Below, piece after piece: positions 1 through 11,200 of a stretch of 64,000 nt of DNA. The notes beneath the pieces were generated by a model. That model made no database searches. It saw only the letters and a list, made by a program, of their open reading frames with translations, and had not been told where the DNA came from. The stretch's first letter is position 1; the number at the start of each line of letters is the position of its first letter. The stretch spans positions 248,001 through 312,000 of the forward strand of contig QNQO01000833.1 in NCBI GenBank assembly GCA_003290165.1, given 5' to 3'. The stretch is from Berberis thunbergii. Taxonomy: Eukaryota; Streptophyta; Magnoliopsida; Ranunculales; Berberidaceae. The position numbers were made by a program, and so were the translations under genes.

Positions 1-485
1 TTCAGCAGCTTTGCGAATATAAAAGGCATTACAACTCCAAGGGGATTTGGAAGGAGTGATTAATTTCTTAGAAATTAATCCTTTAATCTCCTCTTTGCAA
101 AATTCCATCAGTTCATAATTCATCTGAATTGGACGAGCTTTTGTAGGAATTTTTGATTCCCGAAAACTTGGTTCATATGGTAATCTTACCATCCACTTCT
201 TCCTATGCCAGAAGGCATTGGGAAGATCATAACAGAGCTCTAAAACTAACTGCTCACGAAAGTGGGCAACTCTGGTATGTAGAAAAGGGTATTTGAGCTA
301 TTCATCTATACGATGATATGAAATTTCAGTTTTGAGAAAATTCAAATGTTGAATTTTTTGAGAAATAAAGTTAATGAAAAAATTCTTTTGTTTCAAAGAA
401 TTGATTTCAACAACTTTAGTTTTGAGAAGAAAAAGAAAGGTGAGGTCTCCACCAAGGACTTGGGTATGAATACCTTTGTCAGTAA
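1..485 (-). pseudogene. Endogenous pararetrovirus (Caulimoviridae-like) polyprotein fragment, reverse transcriptase start
   Basis: On the minus strand an open frame of 99 codons runs from the window edge to an in-frame TAG at 298-300. The same frame continues upstream past that stop, and coding-like sequence is lost in frameshifts near 400-485. The frame carries a PTKARP motif, a CKEEI motif about 16 residues on, and SPWSC about 20 residues further. This order marks the segment just before the reverse-transcriptase palm of plant pararetroviruses; LTR retrotransposon polymerases usually lack the PTKARP/SPWSC pair. The RT catalytic motif would lie beyond the left edge. The stop and frameshifts show an old, inactive integrated copy. 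A divergent gypsy-type polymerase is the alternative. Confidence 0.75.
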
Positions 486-1480
486 CCTGAAAAGGATACT
501 GATTAAGAACAAATACAAATTAAGAAATAAAGAACAAATACAAATTAAGAAAAATCGGTTTCCAAATAAAAAATGACACATATGCCATCCTCTGGTTAAA
601 ATTAAACACACCTCAGTTTTTTGGCCCTTCATTCTCCCAATTGCTATTTCTCTCCCTTTAGTTTTCCAATCGTTATTTCTCTTTGGGTTTAGAGAAGTAG
701 GAAGTACACATCATGGAGTTTTCTTCATCAAATAAGCAAATGTGAGTCTCCTACCCTATGTTTTATATGTAAATGGAATTCATAGGTTTCAATTTGCTCT
801 GATGTGTCTTTCTTCTTTGAAAAAAAAAAGGATTTGGTTAGTGTTGACTAACGACTCTCATTGGCCTCCTGGAGAGCAGTGCAGTATCTCTCTAAGAAGA
901 AGAAAATATGCACTCAGATGTCTTGTTAATAAGCTTCTGGACGGAACAAAACTTGTATCTCTTCGTCTGTAACTTTTGATTTCTTCTTTTAAGGTCATTT
1001 TTTGGTCTAGGGTTTCATAACATGACACGGTGAAGTTGTAGCAGGGCTTTCTTTTAGTGTTGTAGGCTTCAGTTGTTAAGGTTTTGACTTTTGATGTCTA
1101 AAGATTCAATCTTTAATTGTAATATCTGTATTATAGTGATTTGGTTCAAAGATGTAGCAAACATATGGCTCTGATACCAATTGCAGTATCTTTGTTTGTT
1201 TTCCGGGGACTAGTATCTGTATTACATGTTGTTCCTAAACTAATGTTTTGATTCATTAAATAGAAATTGGAACTTTCATATTAGGATCCTTCATTAAATT
1301 ACAATTGAAATGTTAAGTATATCACAAATTTAATATATGCCATGACAATCTACTATGGGAAACAAATTTCAGGCACTCAAGGAAGCCAAATTAAGTTATA
1401 GCTTATAGGAGCAAGGAGTAAGGTAGAAGTTAATGCATGGGACTATTCTTGTAATGGTGATGAAAAGGAAATTAATCCTG
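486..1480. other. No gene seen; possible retroelement primer-site remnant
   Basis: AT-rich sequence with only short chance frames. At 1168-1179 the minus strand reads tggtatcagagc, the initiator-methionine tRNA primer site used by many plant LTR retrotransposons, but no LTR or coding domain could be matched to it. It may be the end of a decayed element. Confidence 0.4.
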
Positions 1481-1492
1481 AACTGCAAGATG
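1481..1492. repeat. SINE target-site duplication, left copy
   Basis: aactgcaagatg, repeated exactly at 1863-1874 directly after the A-tail of the SINE. Confidence 0.8.
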
Positions 1493-1862
1493 GTCTACCA
1501 ATTGTAGCTCAGTTGGTCAGATATCCACTTTGTAAGAGGTCGCGAGTTCGAGACTCACCAGTTAGGAATTTGTGAGTTTCGCCCGATTATTAGGAGCACA
1601 TGTGCTCCGCCGTTGATAAGCCTTCGGGTATTGAATGCAACTGCTTAGATGGACTAAACCAGAGCAAAGCGAAAGCGAGTCTTCATGCAAGGTGGAGGCG
1701 ATGGACCGGAGCGAAAGCAAGTCTCTATACGAGATGGAGGCGACAAGGATATTAAATGGCAACAATATTGTAGCCTACTGGTTAACCCTATAGGGTCAGT
1801 CATGTAACCTTCAGGCATTGATTAATAAATAAAAAGGGTCAACAACTCAATTTAAAAAAAAA
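1493..1862 (+). mobile_element. tRNA-derived SINE
   Basis: Near the 5' end (about 1502-1560) is a pol III A-box-like tagctcagttggtcag, followed by a B-box-like gagttcgagactc, the internal promoter of a tRNA-derived SINE. The body is about 370 bp of tRNA-unrelated sequence and ends in an A-run at 1853-1864. It is flanked by direct repeats of aactgcaagatg at 1481-1492 and 1863-1874; similarity continues imperfectly for several more bases. This is the expected target-site duplication of LINE-dependent retroposition. The SINE family was not identified. Confidence 0.8.
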
Positions 1863-1874
1863 AACTGCAAGATG

Positions 1875-2822
1875 ATCCACCCAACCCTGAGGCTGACAGA
1901 TTCATTACTATGGTCTATGGTGAAGAAATTCACATAATAGAATAACGAGTTTGAGAGGATTCAAAGGCCTTCTCAGAAAACGTGAGAAGCCTATGCTATA
2001 TTATGTTTTTATTAATAACTTGAAGGAGATGAAGTTACATGGTATAAATCAGCTATACATGGTAAGAACCAACAGTGTGAATTTCTCCTTTCCTAAGATT
2101 GCTCTCAATACCTTGCATAGAGAATATGTTTTAGCTGAGAATTTGTGATATGTTATAGACAAAGATTAGGAGCTGCACACGACTCCTTTCGAGCCTTGAT
2201 TGGTAGACACTTCCTTAGTTTGTTCTTTATCATATGGGAGCAGTAAAAATATTCCTTTGAATCTGCTGCTTTAGTACTGATCTCTCTCATGTATATTACT
2301 TGATTTACATAGTTCATTGCTGCTTGTCTCATGTAGTCATGCTGAAGTACAAATTTCCTATATATTCAAAGCTTTCAGTCACCTTTCTTTTTCTACTTAA
2401 TGATCAATTTAAATCTTGATTCTTGACCAAATGTACAAAATATTACAACAATTCACTATCAGCTTCATGGAAGATGTGGTGTGGGAACAATGGTTATATT
2501 ACTAATACAAGTCACCTAAGCTCAAAGACCATCTCAAGTATATGTCACGGGATAAACATTGATGATCCTTTCAAATATAAACAAGAGTGAGATTGTACAA
2601 CATGGCCCTCTATTTTCCATATAAACAATATAAATTAAATTGAAAAGATGGATTATAGACCAAACTGTGAACAATTCCTAAATACATACATATATATCAG
2701 AGGCAATGGAACAAGAACACGACAAAAAGAAAGATAGAATGAACTGGGATGCAACTTCTATACATTAGCGAAAAATTAAATAGGATTGCATTCTTGCAAA
2801 AACATATACTACATTGGGTAGA
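1875..2822. other. Intergenic, probable displaced 3' flank of the GAUT gene
   Basis: No supported coding region. Because the gypsy element at 2823-8225 inserted 17 bp beyond the GAUT stop codon, the original 3' UTR and polyadenylation region of that gene should lie here, about 5.4 kb from the coding end. That is an inference from position only. Confidence 0.4.
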
Positions 2823-3114
2823 TGCACATAGACATTGACCATTTGATTGGAGATCAAATCACCTAGATCCTTTGATTGGGGATTAGCCACCAATAAACTA
2901 AAATAAAAACTTGTATTGTTTGCCTAAACTCTATTACATCATATGTATTTATAATTGGAAGCAAAAATAATACTTCTTAATTGAATTCAAACCTAATTCT
3001 AATCAAACAATAACTCCTAATTCAAAACAAGCTAATATTCCCTAAAATAGAATATTGTTCTAACTAAGAAATTATAATCTCAAGTAAATACTAAATAGGA
3101 TTGACATCCTAACA
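2823..3114 (-). repeat. LTR, 3' copy of the gypsy element
   Basis: About 292 bp, starts tg and ends ca. It is collinear with 7941-8225 apart from many substitutions and small indels. Confidence 0.88.
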
Positions 3115-3126
3115 TCCCACGCTACC

Positions 3127-3305
3127 TAAAACAAGGCTTGTCCTCAAGCCTGAAAATCTGAAAAACGTACACGAAACTGCTTGTAGTCTTTCCAAGTAGC
3201 TTCCTCCACAGGACGGCCGGTCCACTTGATAAGCCAGCGTGTAACGGGCTTATTATTGCGTTCAAATAATCCTCGATCAAGTAGTTTCTCCGGGACCTAT
3301 GAGGG
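3127..3305 (-). pseudogene. gypsy integrase C-terminal chromodomain-like tail
   Basis: After a stop at the end of the integrase the frame resumes with LIKWTGRPVEEATWKDY, which matches the W-x-G-x-P-x-x-E-A-T-W core of chromodomains of plant chromoviruses, and ends in an acidic LEDKP tail next to the polypurine tract. This places the element among chromoviruses; the exact clade was not decided. Confidence 0.75.
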
Positions 3306-3429
3306 ATCATTGGAAAGAGTAGGTAAAGTTGGGTCCGAAGTAATATCATTACCTAACTTCTTCTTTAAAAGAGAAACATGGAAAACGAGGTGGATACAAG
3401 ACGTAGCCGGAAGATCAAGTTTGTAAGCC

Positions 3430-4419
3430 ACAGAACCAATATTTTCAAGAATTCGAAAAGGCCCATGAAACTTGGGAGAGAGCTTAGAGTAATTTCGAGA
3501 TGCAACAGTGGAAGGTCAATATGGTTGCAGTCGAAAGAAAACCCAATCATTAACTTCAAAATGGCACTCAGTGCGCTTACCATTAGCATATATTTTCATA
3601 TTGTCCTGAGCCTGATGAAGGGTATCCTTGAGAACTTGCAGAGTGCGATCACGATCCCATGAAGCAAGGTCAACGACATGAATTGCGGTGCAACCAGGTA
3701 TATAGGTTGAGATCTTTGGAGGTGGCTGACTATAAACAACTTTAAAGGGAGTCATTTTGATTGCACTATGATATGTAGTATTGTACACCATTCTGCCCAA
3801 GGTAACCATTTTGTCCAACGGCTAGGATGATGACTAGCAAAACATCGAAGATAACACTTTAAGGTACAATTGGTAACTTCAGTCTGACCATCAGTTTGGG
3901 GATGATAGGCTAAACTACAACATAATTGAGTATCTTGCATCTCAAAAAAGGCTTCCCAAAAATTACTTCGAAAAAACGGATCACGATCGCTCACAATAGA
4001 ACGAGGCATACCATGGAGGCGAGTAATATGCCGCACAAAGACTTCGGTAACTGAGGCCGCGGTGTAAGGATGAGCCAAAGAACTGAAGTGCGCATACTTG
4101 GATAGACGATCAACAACGACCAAAATCGTAGATTTGCGATTGGACATTGGTAATCCATCAATAAAATCCATAGAAATATCTAACCAAATATCGTCGGGTA
4201 TTGGTAAGGGATTCAGCAAACCAGGAGGAGAAAGAGTTTCACTTTTATTTCGTTGGCAGATATCACAATGAGAAATAAACAACTTTACAACAGCTTTCAT
4301 ACCAGACCAGTAAAAACTATGCTAAAGACGTTTATATGTGCGGAGAAAACCGGAATGACCCCCAGTAGGCGAGGAATGGAACTCATGTAAAAGTTTAGAA
4401 CACCAAGATGATGACGGTA
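3430..4419 (-). pseudogene. gypsy integrase domain
   Basis: The zinc-binding end shows GGHSGFLRTYKRL, then an in-frame stop, then CDICQRNK (the HHCC module). The catalytic core shows WLDISMDFIDGLP (first Asp), VSDRDPFFRSNFW (second Asp) and HPQTDGQTEVTN (Glu). The frame shifts near 3800 and the C-terminal [14 protein letters not shown] motif follows around 3400-3460. Confidence 0.92.
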
Positions 4420-5175
4420 CTACCACAAGTTGACTTTTATAGCGAAGAATACCATGCTCATATGAATAATGTGGTCAAGGAGATGATTGTTGACAACTAC
4501 AATAATAGTATGCATGGAAGGATCGAGATGACACTCCCGGCTAATTTCATCAACACTGAAAAATGTCGGGGAAGATAGAGCCAACAAAAAACTGTTGGAA
4601 GGCAAGCGAGAAAGTGCATCTGCAGCTTGATTGACGGAACCGGAACCGGAACGATGAACGATTTCATAGTCATATCCAAGTAATTTAGAGAGCCACTTTT
4701 GTTGTTCAAGAGAAAAAATTCGTTGGTCCATAAAATATTTGAGACTACGATGATCTGTATAGATTTTGAAGTGCCGACCCAGGAGATAAGGCCGCCATTT
4801 CTGTACTGCAACAACAATAGCTAACATTTCCTTATCATAGATGGACATGTTCAAATTGCGTCTAGAAAGACCTTTACTGAAATACGCAAGGGGACGACCT
4901 CTTTGCATAAGTACCGCACCAATGCCACCACGAGACGCGTCACATTCAATATAAAATTCAGCATTGAAATTAGAAAGAGCCAGTACGAGGGTAGAAGTTA
5001 AAACCGTTTTAAGAGCAGAAAAAGACTTGGAGGCATCATCAATTCAGATAAAAGAATTTTTCTTTAATAACTGGGTCAAAGGAGCACTAATCTTACCATA
5101 ATCGCGAACAAATTTACGGTAGTACTCGGTGAGTCCAAGAAACCCACGAAGATCAGTAAAAGAAGAAGGACACGG
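4420..5175 (-). pseudogene. gypsy RNase H domain
   Basis: The frame at 4420-4908 contains PLAYFSKGLSRRNLNMSIYD, the region with the catalytic Glu of this family (EML), and YTDHRSLKYFMDQR, the connecting motif of gypsy RNase H, followed by ADALSR. The segment joining it to RT (4909-5175) is broken by stops. Confidence 0.9.
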
Positions 5176-5969
5176 CTAGGAGACAACACTCGTAATTTTA
5201 TCATTGTCAACTGCAACACCAAACCCTGAAATAGTATGCCCAAGATACCCAATAGAGGATTGAGCAAAAGAACACTTGGACGCTTTCGCAAAAAGCTTAT
5301 GAGTGCGCAATAGCCCAAAGACAATAAAAAGATGGTGAAGGTGATCAGAGAATGAGGCACTATACACCAATATATCATCGAAGAAGACCAAGACAAAGTT
5401 ATGCAAGTGAGGACAAAAAATGACATTCATCAAACTTTGAAAAGTGGCTGGGGCATTGCTCAACCCGAAAGGCATAACCAAAAACTCATAGTGACCATCA
5501 TGTGTGCGAAAAGTCGTCTTGGAAATATCCGGTTCATGAACCTGAATTTGGTGATAACCTGAGCGTAAATCGAGCTTAGAAAACACCAATGCGCCGTGCA
5601 GTTCATCCAATAATTAATCCATAATCGGAATTGGAAAGCGGTCCTTAATAATAATGTTATTAAAGGCTCGATAGTCAACACACATGCGCCAAAAACCATC
5701 CTTCTTTTTAACCAGGAGAACCAGTGAAGAATAAGGGCTGGTACTTGTTCGAATAAGGCCTCCAGCCTTCAATTTAGATACAACTTTATCAATTTCGACT
5801 TTTGAAAATGAGGATAACGATATGGCTGAACATTTATTGGAGAAGCATCTGGTAAAATCGAAATATGGTGATCATGTGCTCGGGTGGGGGGAAGGGTGTT
5901 GGGATTGCCAAAGACATCCAAAAATTCAGCGATAAGTGGTTGAACGGCAACTGGAATGGAAGCGCCCAA
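5176..5969 (-). pseudogene. gypsy reverse transcriptase domain
   Basis: Conserved RT blocks appear in order. PTRAHDHHI starts the domain, [13 protein letters not shown] carries the first catalytic Asp, [14 protein letters not shown] follows, and FFDDILVYS is the catalytic DD pair. An in-frame stop lies near 5613 and a frame change near 5780, so the domain is inactive. Confidence 0.92.
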
Positions 5970-6011
5970 GTCAACTTCCCGAGTTAACTATAAAAGAATG
6001 TCGTGACGTTC

Positions 6012-6431
6012 CTATCGTAAAGAACGATGGACTGGGGTACTATCCATGAACATGACTATAGGAGAATTTTCGTCAATTAATGTATAAGTACGATTTGCCA
6101 CCAAGAAGGTTATAATCAGCTTGGAAAAGTCCCAAGTGATAACACCCAAAGAGCGAAACCATTCAGCACCTAGAACCACATCACATCCAGTGATACCCAG
6201 AAGGAAGAAGTGGTCGTGGAACTTATAATCCTGTAATTTAAGGGAAACATCCCGACAAGAGCCTAGACTATGCAATTGGCCACCATCCGCAATCATGACG
6301 CATAAAACACCATATTTGTGGATTGAAAACCCACATTGTTTGGCAAAAGACAGGTGCAAAACATTATGAGTTGAACCAGAGTCAACAAGGACAGTGACAG
6401 TCATGTGTTTTAATTGTCCAGTGATACACAT
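6012..6431 (-). pseudogene. gypsy aspartic protease domain
   Basis: An open stretch of 139 codons. LVDSGSTHNVL about residue 15 is the aspartic protease active site (D-S-G in gypsy elements). Further on GCDVVLGAEWF matches the second conserved protease segment (VLG.xWL). It lies between gag and RT as expected. Confidence 0.88.
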
Positions 6432-6536
6432 GGTTTCAGGCCGTGGGGACCCGAGAAGAGCATGAAGAGAAATCTCTGGAGAAGGTTCAGATAAAGTATG
6501 ATCCGGGATAGGAGACTCAACATCAGAATCATCTTC

Positions 6537-7545
6537 TTATTCATCATTACCCTCGAGGAGCAAAACGTGGGGATGAGGACAACGATGGCCACGCTTATAT
6601 ACTTCATCGCAGTTAAAGCAAAGTCCTTTGGCACTGCGTTCTTGTTGTTCAGTCCATGGCAGACGTTTAACACCTGGTGGTATACTAGTAACAAGCTTTG
6701 AAGAATTTGCAGTAGTCACGGGATTAGCAAAATTTCAGACAGGCCCTTTAGATCGAGTAGCATTAATGACATCTTCTTGACATAAAGCCAACTCGAAAGC
6801 ATGTGTAATACTGGTAGGATGTAGCATCCTAACTCCTACTTGAATATCAACACGCAAACCCGATAGAAAAATGCTAATTTGATGAGATTCAAGCAAACCT
6901 GGCACCAAGTTAGAGAGCTTCTTGAACTCGGTAATAAATGAGCGAACTGTGCCTCGTTGTACTAACTTGGAAAGAGAACTACATGGATCGATATGTTCGC
7001 GAGAGCCAAAGCGAGAGCAAAGAGCTTTTGAAAACTGTTGCCAAGTTAATGTGCACAGTGATTGGCGAATCCATCGGTACCAAGAGTTGGCATCACCGTG
7101 AAGGTGAAGAGCGGCAATGGGCAGCATCTGTTCGCTGGAAATGTCGTTGAGTTCTTGGTACTGCTTGGCCTAAATAACCAACCATACGGATCAGTTCCAT
7201 CGAAATAGGGTAAATCAATACTGAGACCCTTGCCAGAAATAGGAATAATTGGTCGTTGTTCCGGTTGAATGTATGGTGCCGGGCGATATGGCTGGAGATT
7301 CCTTAATGCTCTAGAATAGTGGCATTAGTGGTCTCAAGTGTATGCAGGTGGGATGAGATCTCAGTAACTTGAGCAGTAAGCTCATCGGCTTTCTCTTGTA
7401 ATTCAGCAACAATCATTATAAAGATGAGGGTTGTTGGTGTAGTGTGAATATCTGAAAGAAAATTAAGGAACTGACTGGGGTCACCAAACAATACTATGTG
7501 GTGTGAATAGCCAAAGAAGTTAATATCAGAAACTTCTTTCTCCAC
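6537..7545 (-). pseudogene. gypsy gag with zinc knuckle
   Basis: Three neighbouring frames on the minus strand. The first (7303-7545) is a predicted coiled-coil start. The second (6735-7127) has the retrotransposon gag core with W-x-x-F-x-x-A-L-C-S-R-F and an F-x-x-E-F-K-K-L stretch. The third (6537-6719) has a zinc knuckle with CFNC and GHRC. Frameshifts separate the parts, so no full Gag can be made. Confidence 0.85.
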
Positions 7546-7926
7546 GCGTTTTTGCTAGTGTGCGGTGATGCACTCGGGCTGATTGCTGATATTGGCGTGG
7601 AAGGTTGTTGATCTGTGTGTGAAAGGGAGGTTGTTGTGATGATGTCGAGGTGGGGTTTTTGTTGTGAATTAAGATCTGTGAGGTGGGAAGGTGAGGAAAC
7701 GATGTTGTTGAAGGTGTTTGTAATTACGATGAAGGGAGCTATTGCGATGAAGATGATTGTGATGAAGGTAGGGAACTATTGCGGTGATGGTAATTGCGAT
7801 GAAGTGGTTGTTGTTGTGGGGAGGGAAATGTTGGCGGTGTGTTGAAAGGTGGTTGTTATGGAGTTGTTGGTGATGGCCGGTGAAAAACGAAGCAACAAGA
7901 AATTTTTTTGGCTCAGAATCGATAAT

Positions 7927-7938
7927 GCTCTGATACGA
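7927..7938 (-). other. Primer binding site of the gypsy element
   Basis: Minus strand tcgtatcagagc, one base from the usual tggtatcagagc complementary to initiator tRNA-Met, and two bases inside the 5' LTR. The polypurine tract at the other end is 3115-3126 (minus strand ggtagcgtggga). Confidence 0.75.
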
Positions 7939-7940
7939 GA

Positions 7941-8225
7941 TGATAAAGACTTTGACCTTTGGATTAAAGATCAAACCACCTAAATCCTTTGATTGAGGAT
8001 CAACCACCAATAAACTAAAATAAAAACTTGTATTGCTTGCCTAAACTCTATTGCATCATATGTATTTATAACTGGAAGCAAAAATAATACTTCCTAATTG
8101 AATTCAAACCCAATTTTAATCAAACAATAATTCCTAATTCAAAACAAGTTAATATTCTCTAAAATAGAATATTGTTCTAACTAAGACATTCTAATTAAAT
8201 ACTAAATAGGATTGGCATCCTACCA
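7941..8225 (-). repeat. LTR, 5' copy of the gypsy element
   Basis: About 285 bp, tg...ca. It would drive transcription leftwards. Its right end is 17 bp from the GAUT stop codon (8243-8245). Confidence 0.88.
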
Positions 8226-8242
8226 TTAAGCAATGGCATAGG

Positions 8243-11200
8243 CTATGCATTGATGTTGCAGTCACGCAGATACACTTGATTGTAGTCAACAAATTTTACC
8301 CAGTAGTTTCTATATCTACCAATGCCGGCTTCAAGCCATGGTTTCATGTTTCCATTGTAATGAATGACAGCAGCTCGTTTGATCTCCTGCTGGGCGATTG
8401 TAGGATCGTATCCAAGGCCCAAGACATGCCATGACTGATCAAGGGAAAATGTGCGATTCCAAAATGATATCAATTACAGAGCTGTCTCTTCTGGTTCTGG
8501 TTCTGGTTATTCAAAACAATTGCTTTAATTTCCTCAATTACAAAATACTATTCTGGAGAATGTTTAATGACTTCTTAAACAAGGCTTTAAGCTAGTGTAG
8601 CTTTTAGATTTAAATAAAAAAGATTGAAACCCTTGGAGAAACATGAGGTGATAAATGAAAATAAAACTATTTTGTATCTATATATATATATAACTTACCA
8701 ATCTCTGCCATGTATGGTAGAGCTCTGTTATGTTCTATTTTCTCCATTGTTGCAAATCAAAGATATTCATCCCGAATGCCCATCCACAAGCATGAGGATC
8801 GAAGTTCTCAGAAATGAGAGGATTTGAAAAGTTGAGGTAACGATCAAAACGATGAAAGCTTTCGTGACAGGTCTCCACTGCACCATTAACCTTCCCTTTT
8901 AGATCAATGGACCAAAGGTCAGTCAGGTCCTTTTGGACTACCACATCGTCATCTAAAAATAACACCTTTTTCAGTTTTGGGAAGATCTCTGGCAGGTAAA
9001 ATCGTAGATGATTCAGAATGGACATATACTTGGGGTTTCGGAACTTCAAATTTGAGTCCGCACGTTGAACCTTGAAATGATTATTGATCATAGATGGAAG
9101 GCCTAGTTGCTTCAGAACTGGACTGTAACTCGAGTTCAACCACACAAATTTTTCAATATTCTGCACCTGGATTGTAGCTTTGCCCGGTAGGTTAGCCAGA
9201 AACCACATTCTCATTGCTTCGTAATCGAGCCTATCAGTGACAATGTGAAAAACATGTTTTGATGGTCCTGCCAAGGATATTAACATTATTAGATACGCTC
9301 AGGTAGTGAAAATGAAAATATACAACAAAGTAGGTCGGTATATAACCAACCGGTAGGCAAACATACTTGGGTTAAAAGTGGCATCTCTTGAAGACTTTGT
9401 AAAATGTAGAAAGTATACTTCAGTGCAAATTAAAGTTATTAAGATAGATAAACCCAAGGCTGTCACTTGGATGGTTAACAGTATCAACTAACAAGTGTAC
9501 ATGACACAAAGTGAGCACTAATATTGTCAAATGATAAGTTTTACCTTGGCGTGAAAAATGGTCGAGTTCACAACGACAGCTGTAGCCAAAATGTTATCTG
9601 AAAACAATGCATAATGATACAAGTTGGGATCTTCTAGTTTTTGTTGATATGGAAATTGCTGCTCGTCTGGACTCAAGGAATAGTATTCAGTTGAAAGGCG
9701 CAAAGGAAGGCAGTGAAGACCCTTAGGAAGGGTTTTAGCTGTGAGTTGTGTCAAGAACTGAGTTTGCCTCCTATGTGCTCGAAGCTGTTCTTCCGTTGAT
9801 TGGAGCATAGCACGCAGTTTCTTTATTACAGTGGGACTGTCATTTTGAATATGCTTTCCCTTGGCCAAAGTTTGTTCCATTGCCTTTGATTTTTCATAGG
9901 TACTGTATTCAACAAAAGAATGTATGATTGTTTTGCCAAAAAATATACATATGAAGGATGGTAGACAGACAGCAACATGAAAATGAACACACGGTGACTG
10001 CTAAATTGGAAGTTATTTAAAGGTGGACTTACTTCCTTGATAGTTGGGAGTCCATGGATGCTTCACCAAGTGCTCTCTGCAGTTCCTTCATCCGAGACCG
10101 GAGCTCCTTCATGAGTTGGGAGTTGCGTCGAATAGCACCAAGACCAAGGAAGACCCGTGCTCTAATCAGCTGATCTTTAATACGCCCGACAGTACCATCA
10201 AGAGGTTTCTCAGAATCGGCTTCAACGGAGTTTCTTACAGAGGCTTGATTTACTTGAACTTCCTGAACCAATAATTAAGAAAATTGTGTTACCATCTTCT
10301 TGTCATTTAGCTGAATCTGGGTTAAATGTGAGTTTGTGTGTAAGAGAGTTGGACTTGTACTCGTTTGAGGTTGGGGGACGCGCTCGGCAGTTGGTTAGCC
10401 GAGTCAGGGACAACATGGGGGTGATTTGCAAGTGCGCTTAGAGCAGTGGTTACCCCCACCATGGAAATTATTTTTCACAATCACAGAAAGAAAACATAAA
10501 GTTGAATGCCGTATTTTTTTTGAAAGGAATTGAAGTTGGCTTTTAAGGACGCGCCTAATGAGATGTATCAAGGATACATTCTCTGATTTGTTTCCTCTAT
10601 CTGATGCATTATTAAATCAGCAACCAAACCACTTCAAATCCTCGTCAAATAAACTAAAAGATTATTTCCCCTTCTCACTTGAACCTCAAGCTATCCCTTT
10701 TGCTCTTTTCATTATTATTCCATAGTATCAAAACCCCAAGACAGCATTCAACTTTAAGATTGTTCAATTTCTTTACAATTTGAAGAAAAGAAAAACTGTA
10801 TAGGTTTAAAGTAGTCAACTACATTGTGAAAGAAGAGAAGAAGTAAAGAAACCTTGCAAAGGTAGGAATCAGATGCATTAGAAGACCTTTTTCACAATAT
10901 AATTGATAAAAGGAAATGAGTGATGTTAAGAAAGCATACTATGTTTGTGATGGATAAGATACCTGTCTAGATACTTTTTGCTCCTCTTCCTCTTCTCCAG
11001 CTTGGTCCACTTCCCCTCTTCCCATTTCTTCAGTTAATTCCTCTGAGTTAATTACATTTTCACCTTCATCTCCTTGGACAACCTGCTTAATGGGGTTTTC
11101 CGTATCTGATTCATTTCCACCATCTTCTTCATATTCCTCAATGGCTGTGGCAGATAATACTCTAGTCTTATGTTCCCTTGAAACGGAGAATGTGAAGTCT

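Larger units (their letters stand above)
2823..8225 (-). mobile_element. Ty3/gypsy LTR retrotransposon, chromovirus type, decayed
   Basis: Complete in outline: two LTRs (2823-3114 and 7941-8225), a primer site just inside the right LTR, a polypurine tract just inside the left LTR, and gag, protease, RT, RNase H, integrase and a chromodomain-like tail in gypsy order on the minus strand. Internal stops and frameshifts break the frame at many places, for example before the GHS integrase motif and near 5613. The element is about 5.4 kb, short for the group. The two LTRs differ at many positions and no matching 5-bp target duplication was found (gtaga left, ttaag right), so the insertion is not recent. 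It lies in the 3' UTR of the GAUT gene. Confidence 0.93.

Noticed and set aside
393..632. 79-codon minus-strand frame as a gene
   Set aside because: Hydrophobic low-complexity translation lying partly in the decayed pararetrovirus fragment; no domain.
1501..1575. tRNA gene suggested by A-box and B-box
   Set aside because: The acceptor and anticodon stems do not close, and the sequence runs on into a 370-bp A-tailed body with target duplications; it is the head of a SINE.
3226..3662. Plus-strand frames inside the gypsy integrase region
   Set aside because: They are the opposite strand of recognisable minus-strand integrase and chromodomain sequence.
7615..8010. Overlapping frames at 7615-7845 and 7669-8010
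   Set aside because: Low-complexity gttgtt/gatgaa sequence in the untranslated leader between primer site and gag; no domain in either strand.
2823..8225. Intact, possibly active retrotransposon
   Set aside because: Multiple in-frame stops, frameshifts in every domain and diverged LTRs.
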